A DNA stretch of 36,158 nt from an uncultured Mucilaginibacter sp. (GCA_903887275.1 CAISPD010000206.1:1-36158); one strand, 5' to 3'; numbered from the stretch's first letter, positions 1 to 7,107 are shown. Numbers and translations are program-made. Notes: generated from the sequence alone by a model not told the origin.

Positions 1-1302
1 ACTCCGCTCCCCTTTTTGCAGGGTAATATGAGCATACAGCGGGTGGCCCTTAGCTTTATCAATGAGGTAAGACAGTCCGTTACTTTCAGCATCCAGGTAG
101 GGTGTATCTATCTGATATATATCGCCTGTAAACACAAATTTGCTGTTTTCGCCGGCACGTGAGATGATGGTCTTAATTTCGTGTGGTGTCAGGTTCTGCG
201 CCTCATCTACAATGAAAAATATCTTGGTAAGGGTTCTGCCACGTATAAAAGCCAATGGCGTTATCGTGATCTTGTCATTGGTAACCAGTTCGTCAATTTT
301 ACCCTGCATTTTTTCATCATCACTAAACTGGTCCTTGATAAATTTAAGATTATCCCATATAGGGGCCATATACGGGTCTATCTTGGATTTGACATCGCCG
401 GGTAAAAAGCCGATGTCCTTATTGCTTAAAGGCACTATCGGCCGGGTAACATATATCTGCCGGTAATATTTCCGCTGTTCTAATGCGCTGGCCAAAGCCA
501 ATAAGGTTTTGCCGGTGCCTGCATTGCCCTGGATTGTCACCAGTTTAATATCCGGGTGCATCAGCGCATGAATTGCAAAAGCCTGTTCGGTGTTTTTAGG
601 AAAAATATTAAACACCGGATATTCTGCTACCCTTTCTAATATTCCCGATTGGTTATTGTAAAACGCCGTAGCTGATGAACGTTTACCTTGCAAACTGTAA
701 AAGTGATTATTAGTACCCGGCAGCGAAGGTATTTCACCGTCGTTCAACAAACCTTGCTTATTTAAAAGGGTGATCGCCTTTTCGGGCACATTTTCAAGAA
801 TCGTTTCACCTGTATACAGATCATCGAGGTTCTTGATCTTACCGGTCTCATAATCCTCTGCAAACAGGTTCAGTGATTTCGCTTTTAAGCGCAGACAAAT
901 ATCTTTGGATACCAGGATAACTTTCTTTTCGGGGTATTCCTGTTGAAGTCCTAATGCTGCATTTAGTATACGGTGGTCAACTTTATCACGACCAAATACC
1001 TCTTCGGCATCTATACCGGTGGTTTTTATATCCATTACCACCTTAAAACTCCCTTTATCTTTACCTTTAAACGGTATCCATTTATTAAGCAGGTTTTTCC
1101 GCGAAATAATATCCATGAGCCTGATAAAGCTTCGAGCCTCGAAATTTCGGGTATCATTTCCGCTTTTCATGTTATCCAATTCTTCCAGCACCTGAATTGG
1201 CAGCGCCACGTCATGCTCCTGAAAATTCTCGAAAGCGTTGTGATCATATAAAATGACCGAAGTATCTAATACAAAAATCTTTTCTCTTTCGCTGGCTGCC
1301 AT
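1..1302 (-). CDS. PhoH-family PIN-domain/ATPase protein (3' end cut by window)
   Basis: Reading from the ATG at 1302 leftward gives 434 in-frame codons without a stop. An N-terminal PIN-type nuclease-like domain (about residues 8-150, starting IFVLDTSVILYD) is followed by a PhoH-type P-loop ATPase domain. Its Walker A is GNAGTGKT at residues 259-266, Walker B is FIVDEAQN, and the last visible residues are TLQKGERS, typical of the PhoH C-terminal part. The family is a PIN-PhoH fusion with ATP-dependent RNA-associated activity in the cytoplasm; its exact role in Bacteroidota is not settled. The usual length is about 440-450 residues, so only a short tail is missing off the left edge. It diverges from the histidine kinase gene at 1607. 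Family assignment is firm, cellular function is not. Confidence 0.93.
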   Translation of the reverse strand, partial: MAASEREKIFVLDTSVILYDHNAFENFQEHDVALPIQVLEELDNMKSGNDTRNFEARSFIRLMDIISRKNLLNKWIPFKGKDKGSFKVVMDIKTTGIDAEEVFGRDKVDHRILNAALGLQQEYPEKKVILVSKDICLRLKAKSLNLFAEDYETGKIKNLDDLYTGETILENVPEKAITLLNKQGLLNDGEIPSLPGTNNHFYSLQGKRSSATAFYNNQSGILERVAEYPVFNIFPKNTEQAFAIHALMHPDIKLVTIQGNAGTGKTLLALASALEQRKYYRQIYVTRPIVPLSNKDIGFLPGDVKSKIDPYMAPIWDNLKFIKDQFSDDEKMQGKIDELVTNDKITITPLAFIRGRTLTKIFFIVDEAQNLTPHEIKTIISRAGENSKFVFTGDIYQIDTPYLDAESNGLSYLIDKAKGHPLYAHITLQKGERS

Positions 1303-1606
1303 AGATGGCTAAAATAATGAAATTTTGGGGTTGAACCTTTTGAAATTTAAATTGCTGACGCAAAAAAATGAAATCGACTTTAGATTTTTTTGGGATCACA
1401 TTTTTGTTGAACTATAAATTTATAGTACTGTAATTCAGGATTCTACTTTATTCTCATATATGAAATACTATGAAACCAGGTTGAATTGATAAAAGAATCA
1501 TTTTTTCTTTCTAATTTTAAAAAACAACTTCGCACATAAACACTTCCTGTTATAACCTAAAGTGACAAAATGATTTTAGGCGCGTCGTTGAATTATAAGA
1601 ACTACA
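1303..1606. promoter_or_regulatory. Divergent spacer with a perfect 16-bp palindrome
   Basis: This 304-base AT-rich spacer separates the divergent phoH-like and histidine kinase genes, so it should hold two promoters. The clearest element is the perfect palindrome ACTATAAATTTATAGT at 1411-1426, close to the middle. A symmetric site like this is what a dimeric repressor or activator would bind, but no regulator can be named. I see no complete TTTG/TAnnTTTG promoter pair that I would assign to either gene. Confidence 0.4.
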
Positions 1607-2710
1607 ATGCCACATCGCGAACATTTTTCTATTTTAGTGATCGAGGATAATGAGGGTGATTTTGTTTTAATTGAAGAGTTTCTTTTATCGGAATTTGAAG
1701 ACGCCACCATTACCCATGCCCAAAATTACACCGTTGCTCAGAAGCTTCTGGTTGAAAAAAATATCCCATATAATGTTGTTCTTTTAGATCTTTCGTTGCC
1801 TGATAAGAACGGGATTGAATTGATCTATGAAATTGTGAATTATAGCGGGAACGTTCCCATCATAGTGCTTACCGGCTACATTGATTTTGAATTTGGCGTA
1901 AAGTCGCTTTCACTGGGTATATCTGATTATTTGCTTAAAGAAGAGCTTACCGCATTAAACCTGTACAAAAGCATTATCTACAGCGTTGAACGTAAGAAAA
2001 TAACGGCAACACTGGAAGAATCTGAAAAGCGTGTCAGAAGTTTTGCGAAGCAATTAAGCGAAATAGTGGAAGAAGAACGCTCGCGTATTGCACGCGAGAT
2101 ACATGATGAATTTGGACAACAGCTATCCGGTCTGAAAATGTCATTATCGTCATTAAAAAAACATGCCGATCCAAGTAATGATATTGAACCGGTTATAGAC
2201 GCTTTGCTTTTAGATGTCAATCAGAGCATTTCTACCATCAGGCAAATAGCCAATGAATTGCGACCTGCGCTTTTAGATAAACTCGGACTATTTGCCGCTA
2301 TAGAATGGTTGGTAAATCAATTTCAAAACAAAAGTGGAATAGAAACCCGCATTTATATCGATATAGACCAACCACCAATTGATAAATCGGTAGAGATCAA
2401 TATTTTTCGCATATTTCAGGAGGTGTTAACCAATATTTCCAAACATGCAAATGCCAGCCTTGTGAACATCAGGGTAGAGAATAATAATGGTGTTGTAAAT
2501 ATGAAAATCATCGACAACGGGCGTGGTATCAAGTCAAGCACCCTCCACAACCCTATGTCAATGGGGCTACTTAATATGACCGAACGGGCTAACCTGATCG
2601 GTGCAAAACTTAATATCAGTTGCTCAGCTCAGACCGGAACTATGGTTGAACTTATTTTCGACGTCAACGTAAAGGAACGCGTGCCTAATAAAAAGGCACT
2701 TTATTATTGA
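1607..2710 (+). CDS. Receiver-HisKA_3-HATPase hybrid sensor kinase
   Basis: The 367-residue protein has an N-terminal response-regulator receiver domain (about 7-128) with the acidic pair E13/D14, phospho-acceptor D61 in LLDLSLPD, T89 and K111. A short coiled linker (130-160) leads to a HisKA_3 dimerisation domain with phospho-His H166 in REIHDEFGQQ. The C-terminal HATPase domain shows an N-box around NISKHANA and a G1 box DNGRGI. HisKA_3 kinases usually phosphorylate NarL/LuxR-type regulators. No transmembrane segment or sensor domain is visible, so this is probably a soluble kinase controlled by phosphorylation of its own receiver. No partner regulator lies nearby. The start ATG at 1607 gives a complete receiver domain. 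Confidence 0.92.
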   Translation: MPHREHFSILVIEDNEGDFVLIEEFLLSEFEDATITHAQNYTVAQKLLVEKNIPYNVVLLDLSLPDKNGIELIYEIVNYSGNVPIIVLTGYIDFEFGVKSLSLGISDYLLKEELTALNLYKSIIYSVERKKITATLEESEKRVRSFAKQLSEIVEEERSRIAREIHDEFGQQLSGLKMSLSSLKKHADPSNDIEPVIDALLLDVNQSISTIRQIANELRPALLDKLGLFAAIEWLVNQFQNKSGIETRIYIDIDQPPIDKSVEINIFRIFQEVLTNISKHANASLVNIRVENNNGVVNMKIIDNGRGIKSSTLHNPMSMGLLNMTERANLIGAKLNISCSAQTGTMVELIFDVNVKERVPNKKALYY

Positions 2711-2976
2711 TCATTTAGCTCGTAAAATACTCTTTACCCTTTTTCGATGATCTTGCTTGTACTCAGGCCATTTTTTTTGGCTTGAACAAAACCTCCTGTG
2801 AAGTATGACAAGCTGCTCAAAATGATGAAAAATCGTCATTTTGCAAAAAACATAACCAAATGATATTCAAATACTTAAAAAATCCTTGTCAACCAAACAA
2901 CTACAAGAATTTCATATTTTCTACTATATTTTAAGACGGAGCAGATCAACATCTTTGAGTAATTAAAGGTAAAAGC
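2711..2976. other. Spacer with inverted repeat
   Basis: Non-coding AT-rich spacer after the kinase gene. It contains an inverted repeat CAAAATGATG (2818-2827) / CGTCATTTTG (2834-2843), with one mismatch and a 6-base loop, followed by an A-rich run. A shorter GCCA/TGGC hairpin spans a T-run near 2767-2782. The first could be an operator or the stem of a weak terminator. Neither has a T-tract that makes a confident intrinsic terminator on the plus strand. Confidence 0.35.
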
Positions 2977-3216
2977 ATGAATGATCTGCCGCCATTTTAT
3001 CGTCTTTATTGCACCAATATTAAGTGCAGTATCTCGATCTACGAAAACATCAGGGAATTCAGGCTGCCATTTAATTATACAAGTCTGTTAACACATTATT
3101 CCTGCCCGGTTTGCAAACACTGCCTGGTTTCTGGAATTGATATAGAAATTGAACAAATCACCTCGGAACTTGGAGTTCGCTTGCCAGACCGAACCTTATT
3201 TGATACTAATTATTAA
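2977..3216 (+). CDS. Small Cys-rich protein, putative zinc-binding, unknown function
   Basis: An ORF of 79 residues beginning with ATG. It contains two cysteine groups, CTNIKC near residues 12-17 and SCPVCKHC near residues 42-49, an arrangement compatible with a small zinc ribbon, though no family is recognised. There is no signal peptide or membrane segment. The upstream GGTAAAAGC gives little ribosome-binding support. The stop codon is followed directly by the next ORF, and the close coupling with a second small ORF on the same strand is the best argument that it is real. It could still be a chance ORF. Confidence 0.5.
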   Translation: MNDLPPFYRLYCTNIKCSISIYENIREFRLPFNYTSLLTHYSCPVCKHCLVSGIDIEIEQITSELGVRLPDRTLFDTNY

Positions 3217-3222
3217 TTGGAG

Positions 3223-3501
3223 ATGACCCTAAACTTCGAACTTATTTTAACACTCATTCTTCTGGGCATTTATACTTACACCCTGGTTTTTGCCCATATC
3301 TTAATTGCAAGAATAGACAAACGCGAAGGTGTATTTCAGGAACCATTTACCAATCTTTCGGTAAAATTTGTAAAAAGCCTGGATGCTACAGATCCTGAGG
3401 CCCGTAAAGCGGCTTTGCTTTTGAAACTAAATAATTATACGGTTTTTGTATTTTTTGCGCTCTTAGCCTGGTGGCTTACCACCCAAAGCACCTTATTGTG
3501 A
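3223..3501 (+). CDS. Small membrane protein, unknown function
   Basis: About 92 residues starting at the ATG at 3223; a TTG at 3217, directly after the preceding stop, is an alternative start. A hydrophobic helix lies near residues 4-25 (ELILTLILLGIYTYTLVFAH) and a second at the C-terminus (VFVFFALLAWWLTT). Between them is a charged segment of about 45 residues, giving a two-helix hairpin topology. Only 6 bases separate it from the upstream Cys-rich ORF, so the two are probably co-transcribed and translationally coupled. I do not recognise the family. It converges on the putative non-coding RNA gene that ends near 3545 on the other strand. Confidence 0.6.
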   Translation: MTLNFELILTLILLGIYTYTLVFAHILIARIDKREGVFQEPFTNLSVKFVKSLDATDPEARKAALLLKLNNYTVFVFFALLAWWLTTQSTLL

Positions 3502-3529
3502 AAGTAACATTGATCAGCCTTTCCAGATC

Positions 3530-3586
3530 AAAACAAAAAAATCTCATAAAATGAAAACGGAAGCACACTCTTGCGAATGGCTTCCG
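3530..3586 (-). terminator. Intrinsic terminator of the minus-strand RNA
   Basis: Read on the minus strand, the stem CGGAAGC-CATTC (3586 down to 3575) pairs with GAGTG-T-GCTTCCG (3570 down to 3558). This is 12 base pairs with one bulged T and a GCAA tetraloop. It is followed at once by TTTTCATTTT and then a second run of seven T. On the plus strand the same hairpin is followed by GGTTCCTG, with no T-tract, so polarity is clear. No minus-strand protein gene ends here, which is part of the case for a non-coding transcript. Confidence 0.8.
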
Positions 3587-4205
3587 GTTCCTGTCTCTCA
3601 CCTAGCCGTAGCTGTGTGAAAGCATCAAGTTTTGTGTAATTGACCTGCCTTTATTGCCGACCCTTGCGGACCAACCTTCCGGGGCTTAATTGCTCGCATG
3701 CTATGTTACTCCGTAAAATAACTTAGCGGCTATACAATGCTTGTTTCCTGCTTCCCTTGTTTTCTGCGGCTTTCACCGTTTCGGTCCCCTTGTTTTCAGC
3801 GGCTTGCGTCGTTTCGGTTGCTTCGTTTTCAGCGGCTTGCGCCGTTTCGGTTTCTTTGGGTTTGGCTGCCTATTGAATTGATCCTTGTTGTCAGCGGCTT
3901 ACGCCGTTTCGGTTTTTTACGTTTTCAGCGACTTGCGTCGTTTCGGTCTCTTCGTTGTCAGCGGCTTACACCGTTTCGGTTTCTTTGGTTTTCAGCGACT
4001 TGCGTCGTTTCGGTGACCCTGGATTTTCTTTCAGATAAACTGCTTCTTTCCTGTTCTGCTTTGTAGGTCAGCGCTGGCATCGCCGGCTTTCGCCATTGAT
4101 TTCTTTGCGAACCGGAGCTCGTTTCAGGTGAACTTCGTGCAGTCCGAAGACTGTCTCTGTTTACCTTTTCTTTACTCCCAAGCTGTCAAAGTACGTCGTT
4201 CTTGA
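3545..4205 (-). ncRNA. Candidate long structured non-coding RNA (tetraloop-hairpin array)
   Basis: About 660 nt between a Bacteroidota-like promoter (4212-4242) and an intrinsic terminator (3530-3586), with no credible ORF. On the minus strand it contains a series of short hairpins that all close with stable tetraloops. They are CAGTC-TTCG-GACTG (4140-4153), CGAGC-TCCG-GTTCG (4108-4121), GGC-GAAA-GCC (4085-4094), seven CGRY hairpins with GCAA, GTAA or GAAA loops (3767-4007), GGTCC-GCAA-GGGTC (3659-3672), a TACG-loop stem (3598-3619) and the GCAA terminator. GNRA and UNCG loops appear only when read on the minus strand. Linkers are purine-rich. It matches none of tmRNA, RNase P RNA, SRP RNA or 6S RNA as I know them. 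The 5' end is inferred from the promoter. Function unknown. Confidence 0.7.
3764..4012 (-). repeat. Seven-unit imperfect tandem repeat of about 33 bp, each a GNRA hairpin
   Basis: Hairpins begin (plus coordinates) at 3767, 3800, 3833, 3895, 3929, 3962 and 3996, spaced 33, 33, 62, 34, 33 and 34; the 62-bp gap looks like two units with one decayed. The minus-strand consensus is CCGAAACG-R-Y-GNAA-RYCGCTGAAAAC plus a short variable AAG-rich linker. Stems vary in step: CGGC/GCCG, CGAC/GTCG and CGGT/GCCG. Loops are GCAA four times, GTAA twice and GAAA once. The mixed 33/34 spacing breaks reading frame, so this is not a repeated protein domain. Confidence 0.85.
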
Positions 4206-4211
4206 TGTTAT

Positions 4212-4242
4212 CTAAGGTAGCTTGTGAGCTAACGCTTGTCAA
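4212..4242 (-). promoter_or_regulatory. Putative Bacteroidota sigma-A promoter for the structured RNA
   Basis: On the minus strand TTGA (4242-4239) is followed by 19 bases and then TACCTTAG (4219-4212). The Bacteroidota vegetative consensus is TTTG-N19-TAnnTTTG, so spacing is exact and the -7 element matches at all but one specified position. Transcription would start near 4205. A small TAGCT/AGCTA inverted repeat (4218-4231) overlaps the spacer and could be an operator. Confidence 0.55.
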
Positions 4243-4263
4243 GTTTTTTTGTTGTTTTTTATA

Positions 4264-4283
4264 AACAGTTTCTTAACAGTTTC
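4264..4283 (-). repeat. Direct repeat AACAGTTTC upstream of the RNA promoter
   Basis: AACAGTTTC occurs at 4264-4272 and again at 4275-4283, spaced 11 bp start to start, which is about one helical turn. It lies about 20-40 bp upstream of the putative -33 element of the minus-strand promoter, a usual place for an activator site. No binding protein can be named. Confidence 0.4.
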
Positions 4284-4494
4284 GGGGTTCTTGTTAACAT
4301 ATCATTCATGCTGATTAATAGCTATTTAAGCAAATAAAAATTCAACATTTGCAGCCTTGCTAACAACATAGGTTTCAACAAAAAATAGCAAAATATGCCT
4401 TGCCCCCACTAAAAAAAAAGCGCAAAAATGCTGCCTTACCAAAATATATGAAAACTTTTAACCCAAATTTCGCTTTAATTTAATGCCAGATTAA

Positions 4495-4528
4495 CCTGGA
4501 AAGCAGTCTGTTTCCACAGGTTTTTTTT
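4495..4528 (+). terminator. Plus-strand terminator-like hairpin with no obvious gene
   Basis: CCTGGAAA (4495-4502) pairs with TTTC and CAGG (up to 4520), with a two-base bulge, and is followed by eight T. It has the form of a rho-independent terminator for rightward transcription, but no plus-strand gene lies in the 1 kb before it. It may stop antisense transcription into the mdh 3' end or belong to a short unrecognised RNA. Confidence 0.45.
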
Positions 4529-4542
4529 ATAAAAAATGGCAA

Positions 4543-4570
4543 CAAAAAAGGCCTCCGAGATAGGAAGCCC
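4543..4570 (-). terminator. Intrinsic terminator of mdh
   Basis: On the minus strand GGGCTTCC (4570-4563) pairs with GGAGGCC (4556-4550), 7 base pairs including one G-U, around a TATCTC loop and followed by six T. It lies 41 bases past the mdh stop codon and separates mdh transcription from the downstream minus-strand RNA gene. Confidence 0.75.
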
Positions 4571-4610
4571 TTTGCTGTTTTTTGAATTTTACAGAACTAA
4601 ATTTAAAAAA

Positions 4611-5549
4611 TCAGATCACTTTAGTATCATATAATACCTGGTTCATATTGCGAACCGCATCTGCGCTTTTGTTGAACTCAGCTTGTTCGCCATCACTCAA
4701 ACTAAAGTTAACGATCTTTTCCCATCCACCTTTGCCCAGGGTAACCGGCACAACCAGTGAAATATCTTTCTGGCCATACTCACCATCTAAAGCAACACCG
4801 CAGCTGATCAGTTTCTTTTCGTCGCGTACAATGCTTTCAACCATTGACAAGGTTCCTGCTCCCGGAGCATACCAGGCCGAAGTGCCAATAAGCTTGGTTA
4901 AAGTTGCACCACCTACCATGGTAGCAGCAACAATTTTATCCTGTTGTTCCTGGCTAAGCAATTGCGTAACCGGTACGCTGTTCCAGGTAGCATGTTTGAT
5001 CAACGGGATCATCGTAGTATCACCATGTCCGCCGATAACAACTGCATTTAGATCGGCTGGTGAACAACCCAGCTCCTGACTTAAGTAATATTTGAACCTT
5101 GAGGAATCGAGTGCACCGCCCATACCCAGGATACGGTTCTTAGGTAAACCGGAAGTTTTAAGGGTCAGGTAGTTCATTGTATCCATTGGGTTAGACACCA
5201 CAATGATGATAGTATTTGGAGAGTATTTTAAAATATTCTCCGTAACACTTTTTACTATGCCGGCATTTGTGCCGATCAGTTCTTCGCGGGTCATACCCGG
5301 TTTGCGGGGTAAACCAGAAGTGATTACTACCACTTCCGAATCGGCAGTAGCAGCGTAATCATTGGTAACACCCTTAACTTTGGTATCAAAGCCAAGTATG
5401 GCCGAGGTTTGCATAATATCTATTGCCTTTCCTTCGGCAAAGCCTTCGCGGATATCCAATAATATAAGTTCTTCGGCTAATTCTTTTCTTGCGATATTGT
5501 CTGCGCAAGTTGCGCCTACAGCCCCGGCGCCAACGACTGTTATTTTCAT
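4611..5549 (-). CDS. mdh: Malate dehydrogenase
   Basis: The 312-residue protein catalyses NAD-dependent malate/oxaloacetate interconversion in the TCA cycle. The N-terminal Rossmann motif is GAGAVG (residues 7-12). LPRKPGMTREEL carries the substrate-binding arginines of the mobile loop, VVSNPMDTMNYL the conserved Asn-Pro, and GGHGDTTM the catalytic His (H175). Length and the arginine-containing PRKPGM loop fit the LDH-like malate dehydrogenases of Bacteroidota rather than lactate dehydrogenase. It is a single-gene unit with its own terminator at 4543-4570 and a candidate promoter at 5658-5665. Confidence 0.96.
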   Translation of the reverse strand: MKITVVGAGAVGATCADNIARKELAEELILLDIREGFAEGKAIDIMQTSAILGFDTKVKGVTNDYAATADSEVVVITSGLPRKPGMTREELIGTNAGIVKSVTENILKYSPNTIIIVVSNPMDTMNYLTLKTSGLPKNRILGMGGALDSSRFKYYLSQELGCSPADLNAVVIGGHGDTTMIPLIKHATWNSVPVTQLLSQEQQDKIVAATMVGGATLTKLIGTSAWYAPGAGTLSMVESIVRDEKKLISCGVALDGEYGQKDISLVVPVTLGKGGWEKIVNFSLSDGEQAEFNKSADAVRNMNQVLYDTKVI

Positions 5550-5657
5550 AATGTTTGCTTGTTAGAAGAGGACATTTGTCTGAAAACCGGTAGGATTATC
5601 CGGCTGGTTTTACGCTGCAATTTTAAGAAATTTTTGGCAGAGCTCCTTAATTAATTA

Positions 5658-5665
5658 CAAATATA
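5658..5665 (-). promoter_or_regulatory. Candidate -7 element for mdh
   Basis: On the minus strand TATATTTG (5665-5658) matches the Bacteroidota -7 consensus TAnnTTTG perfectly, about 110 bases upstream of the mdh ATG. No good TTTG is seen at exactly 19 bases upstream, so support is partial. Confidence 0.4.
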
Positions 5666-5959
5666 AATTGCAACAAATAAGTGAGTTTTAATTGCCATTT
5701 TGATGATTTTGGCTCAAAAAACAGATTTGAATTTGTAAATTTTACAATTCGGGCAAAAGAAAACACGCCCTGAGCCATTTCTTGTATTTTTTTTAGAGAT
5801 TAATATAGATTTCTAAAATTTTAAGCTTCAAATAAGTTGCAATTATGTCAACTGGCTTATTTTGGGTGGTTTTTTATTCATTTGGGCAATAATTATCCAC
5901 ATATTTGAAAAAAATTCTAATTTTTTCTTGCAATTGTGATGAAATTTGCAAAAAATATT

Positions 5960-5967
5960 TACATTCG
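5960..5967 (+). promoter_or_regulatory. Candidate -7 element for the GlnII gene
   Basis: TACATTCG matches TAnnTTTG at all but one specified position. A TTGTG lies 21-22 bases further upstream. Transcription would start near 5974, giving a leader of about 64 bases before the ATG at 6038. Confidence 0.4.
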
Positions 5968-6037
5968 CCTCTGATAATTGAATTACTTGTTATAAAACTA
6001 AATAATCGACAATCCAAATCCAAAAAACAACTAAACA

Positions 6038-7042
6038 ATGGCAAAATTAGAGTACATCTGGCTTGACGGCTATAAACCTACCCAAAGCCTCCGTAGCAAA
6101 ACAAAAATTGAAGGTGACTTCAGCGGTAAATTGGAAGATTGCCCAAATTGGAGCTTTGATGGTTCGTCAACCGAACAAGCACCGGGTGGTTCTTCAGACT
6201 GTATCTTGAAACCTGTTTTCATCGTGCCTGATCCTCAGCGCAGAGACGCCTACCTGGTAATGTGTGAAGTATTAAGTGCTGATGGTAAGCCACATGAGTC
6301 AAACGGTCGTGCTACCATTGCTGATGATGACAATGATTTCTGGTTCGGTTTCGAACAGGAATATTTCCTTTGGGATCCTGAAACCAACAAACCTCTTGGC
6401 TTCCCTGCAGGTGGTTACCCAGGCCCGCAAGGTCCTTACTACTGCTCAGTTGGTGCAAAAAATGCATTTGGTCGCGATATTGTTGAAGAACATTTGGATG
6501 CCTGCCTTGACGCTGGCCTGAATGTTGAAGGTATCAACGCTGAAGTTGCTGCCGGACAGTGGGAATTCCAGATCTTCGCTAAAGGCGCTAAAGAAGCCGG
6601 CGATCAAATTTGGGTAGCCCGCTATTTATTAGAAAGAATTGGCGAGAAATACGGAGTTTCAATTAACTGGCATTGCAAACCGCTTGGCGCACTTGATTGG
6701 AACGGTTCTGGTATGCACGCTAACTTCTCAAACGAAGTTTTAAGAACTACTGGTGACGAAGGTGTTTACAAGAAAATTCTGGAAGCTTTCCGTCCTGTAG
6801 TTGCTGAGCACATTGCCGTTTACGGTGCTGATAACGATCAGCGTTTGACTGGTAAACACGAAACTGCTTCTATCCACGATTATAGCTATGGTGTTTCTGA
6901 CCGCGGTGCTTCTATCCGTATCCCATTGTACACTGTACAAAAAGGATGGAAAGGCTACCTGGAAGATCGTCGTCCAAATTCAGCTGCCGATCCGTACAAA
7001 GTTGCTGCACGTATCATCAAAACTGTTAAATCAGTATTGTAA
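6038..7042 (+). CDS. Glutamine synthetase, type II (eukaryote-like GlnII)
   Basis: The 334-residue enzyme makes glutamine from glutamate, ammonia and ATP. Several signatures mark it as the short GSII class (decameric in other organisms) rather than the 450- to 470-residue GSI. These are WSFDGSSTEQAPGG near residues 38-51, FEQEYFLWD, the substrate region LDWNGSGMHANFSN, GKHETASI, and RGASIRIP with LEDRRPNSAADPY at the C-terminus. GSII has no adenylylation tyrosine loop, so control is more likely transcriptional. It is monocistronic, with a long leader region and a very strong terminator directly downstream. A second, GSI-like gene follows at 7707, so this one is the likely housekeeping ammonia-assimilating enzyme. 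Confidence 0.95.
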   Translation: MAKLEYIWLDGYKPTQSLRSKTKIEGDFSGKLEDCPNWSFDGSSTEQAPGGSSDCILKPVFIVPDPQRRDAYLVMCEVLSADGKPHESNGRATIADDDNDFWFGFEQEYFLWDPETNKPLGFPAGGYPGPQGPYYCSVGAKNAFGRDIVEEHLDACLDAGLNVEGINAEVAAGQWEFQIFAKGAKEAGDQIWVARYLLERIGEKYGVSINWHCKPLGALDWNGSGMHANFSNEVLRTTGDEGVYKKILEAFRPVVAEHIAVYGADNDQRLTGKHETASIHDYSYGVSDRGASIRIPLYTVQKGWKGYLEDRRPNSAADPYKVAARIIKTVKSVL

Positions 7043-7072
7043 TTTAAAACCAGTACCCCTATTTATATAACC

Positions 7073-7107
7073 AGCCCGGCAGAAACATTTCTGCCGGGCT
7101 TTTTTTT
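7073..7107 (+). terminator. Strong intrinsic terminator after GlnII
   Basis: AGCCCGGCAGAAA (7073-7085) is perfectly complementary to TTTCTGCCGGGCT (7088-7100), giving at least 12 base pairs with a four-base loop. It is followed by an uninterrupted T-run to 7107 and lies about 30 bases after the glutamine synthetase stop. Confidence 0.95.

Larger units (their letters stand above)
5550..6037. other. Divergent mdh/glnII spacer with possible folded RNA
   Basis: This 488-base non-coding region separates two divergent genes. Besides the two promoter candidates listed separately, plus-strand bases 5711-5776 can fold as a three-way junction. The outer stem is GGCTCA/TGAGCC (5711-5716 with 5771-5776), with inner hairpins GAATT-GTAAA/TTTAC-AATTC (5729-5750) and GGGC/GCCC (5751-5770), followed by a U-rich tract at 5782-5793. 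A further hairpin AATAAGTTG/CAA..CTTATT is at 5831-5861. These could be chance folds in AT-rich DNA or a small RNA or leader element upstream of the glutamine synthetase gene. Confidence 0.35.

Noticed and set aside
3764..4012. CRISPR array, because of regular repeats at about 33-bp spacing
   Set aside because: The repeats differ from each other, the whole unit including the linker is similar, there are no unique 30-bp spacers, and no cas genes are present.
3737..4066. A 109-codon plus-strand ORF with repeated RLASFRLLRFQRL-like text
   Set aside because: It is the reverse side of the hairpin repeat array. The repeat spacing changes between 33 and 34 bases, the composition is odd, and the structural signals point to a minus-strand RNA.
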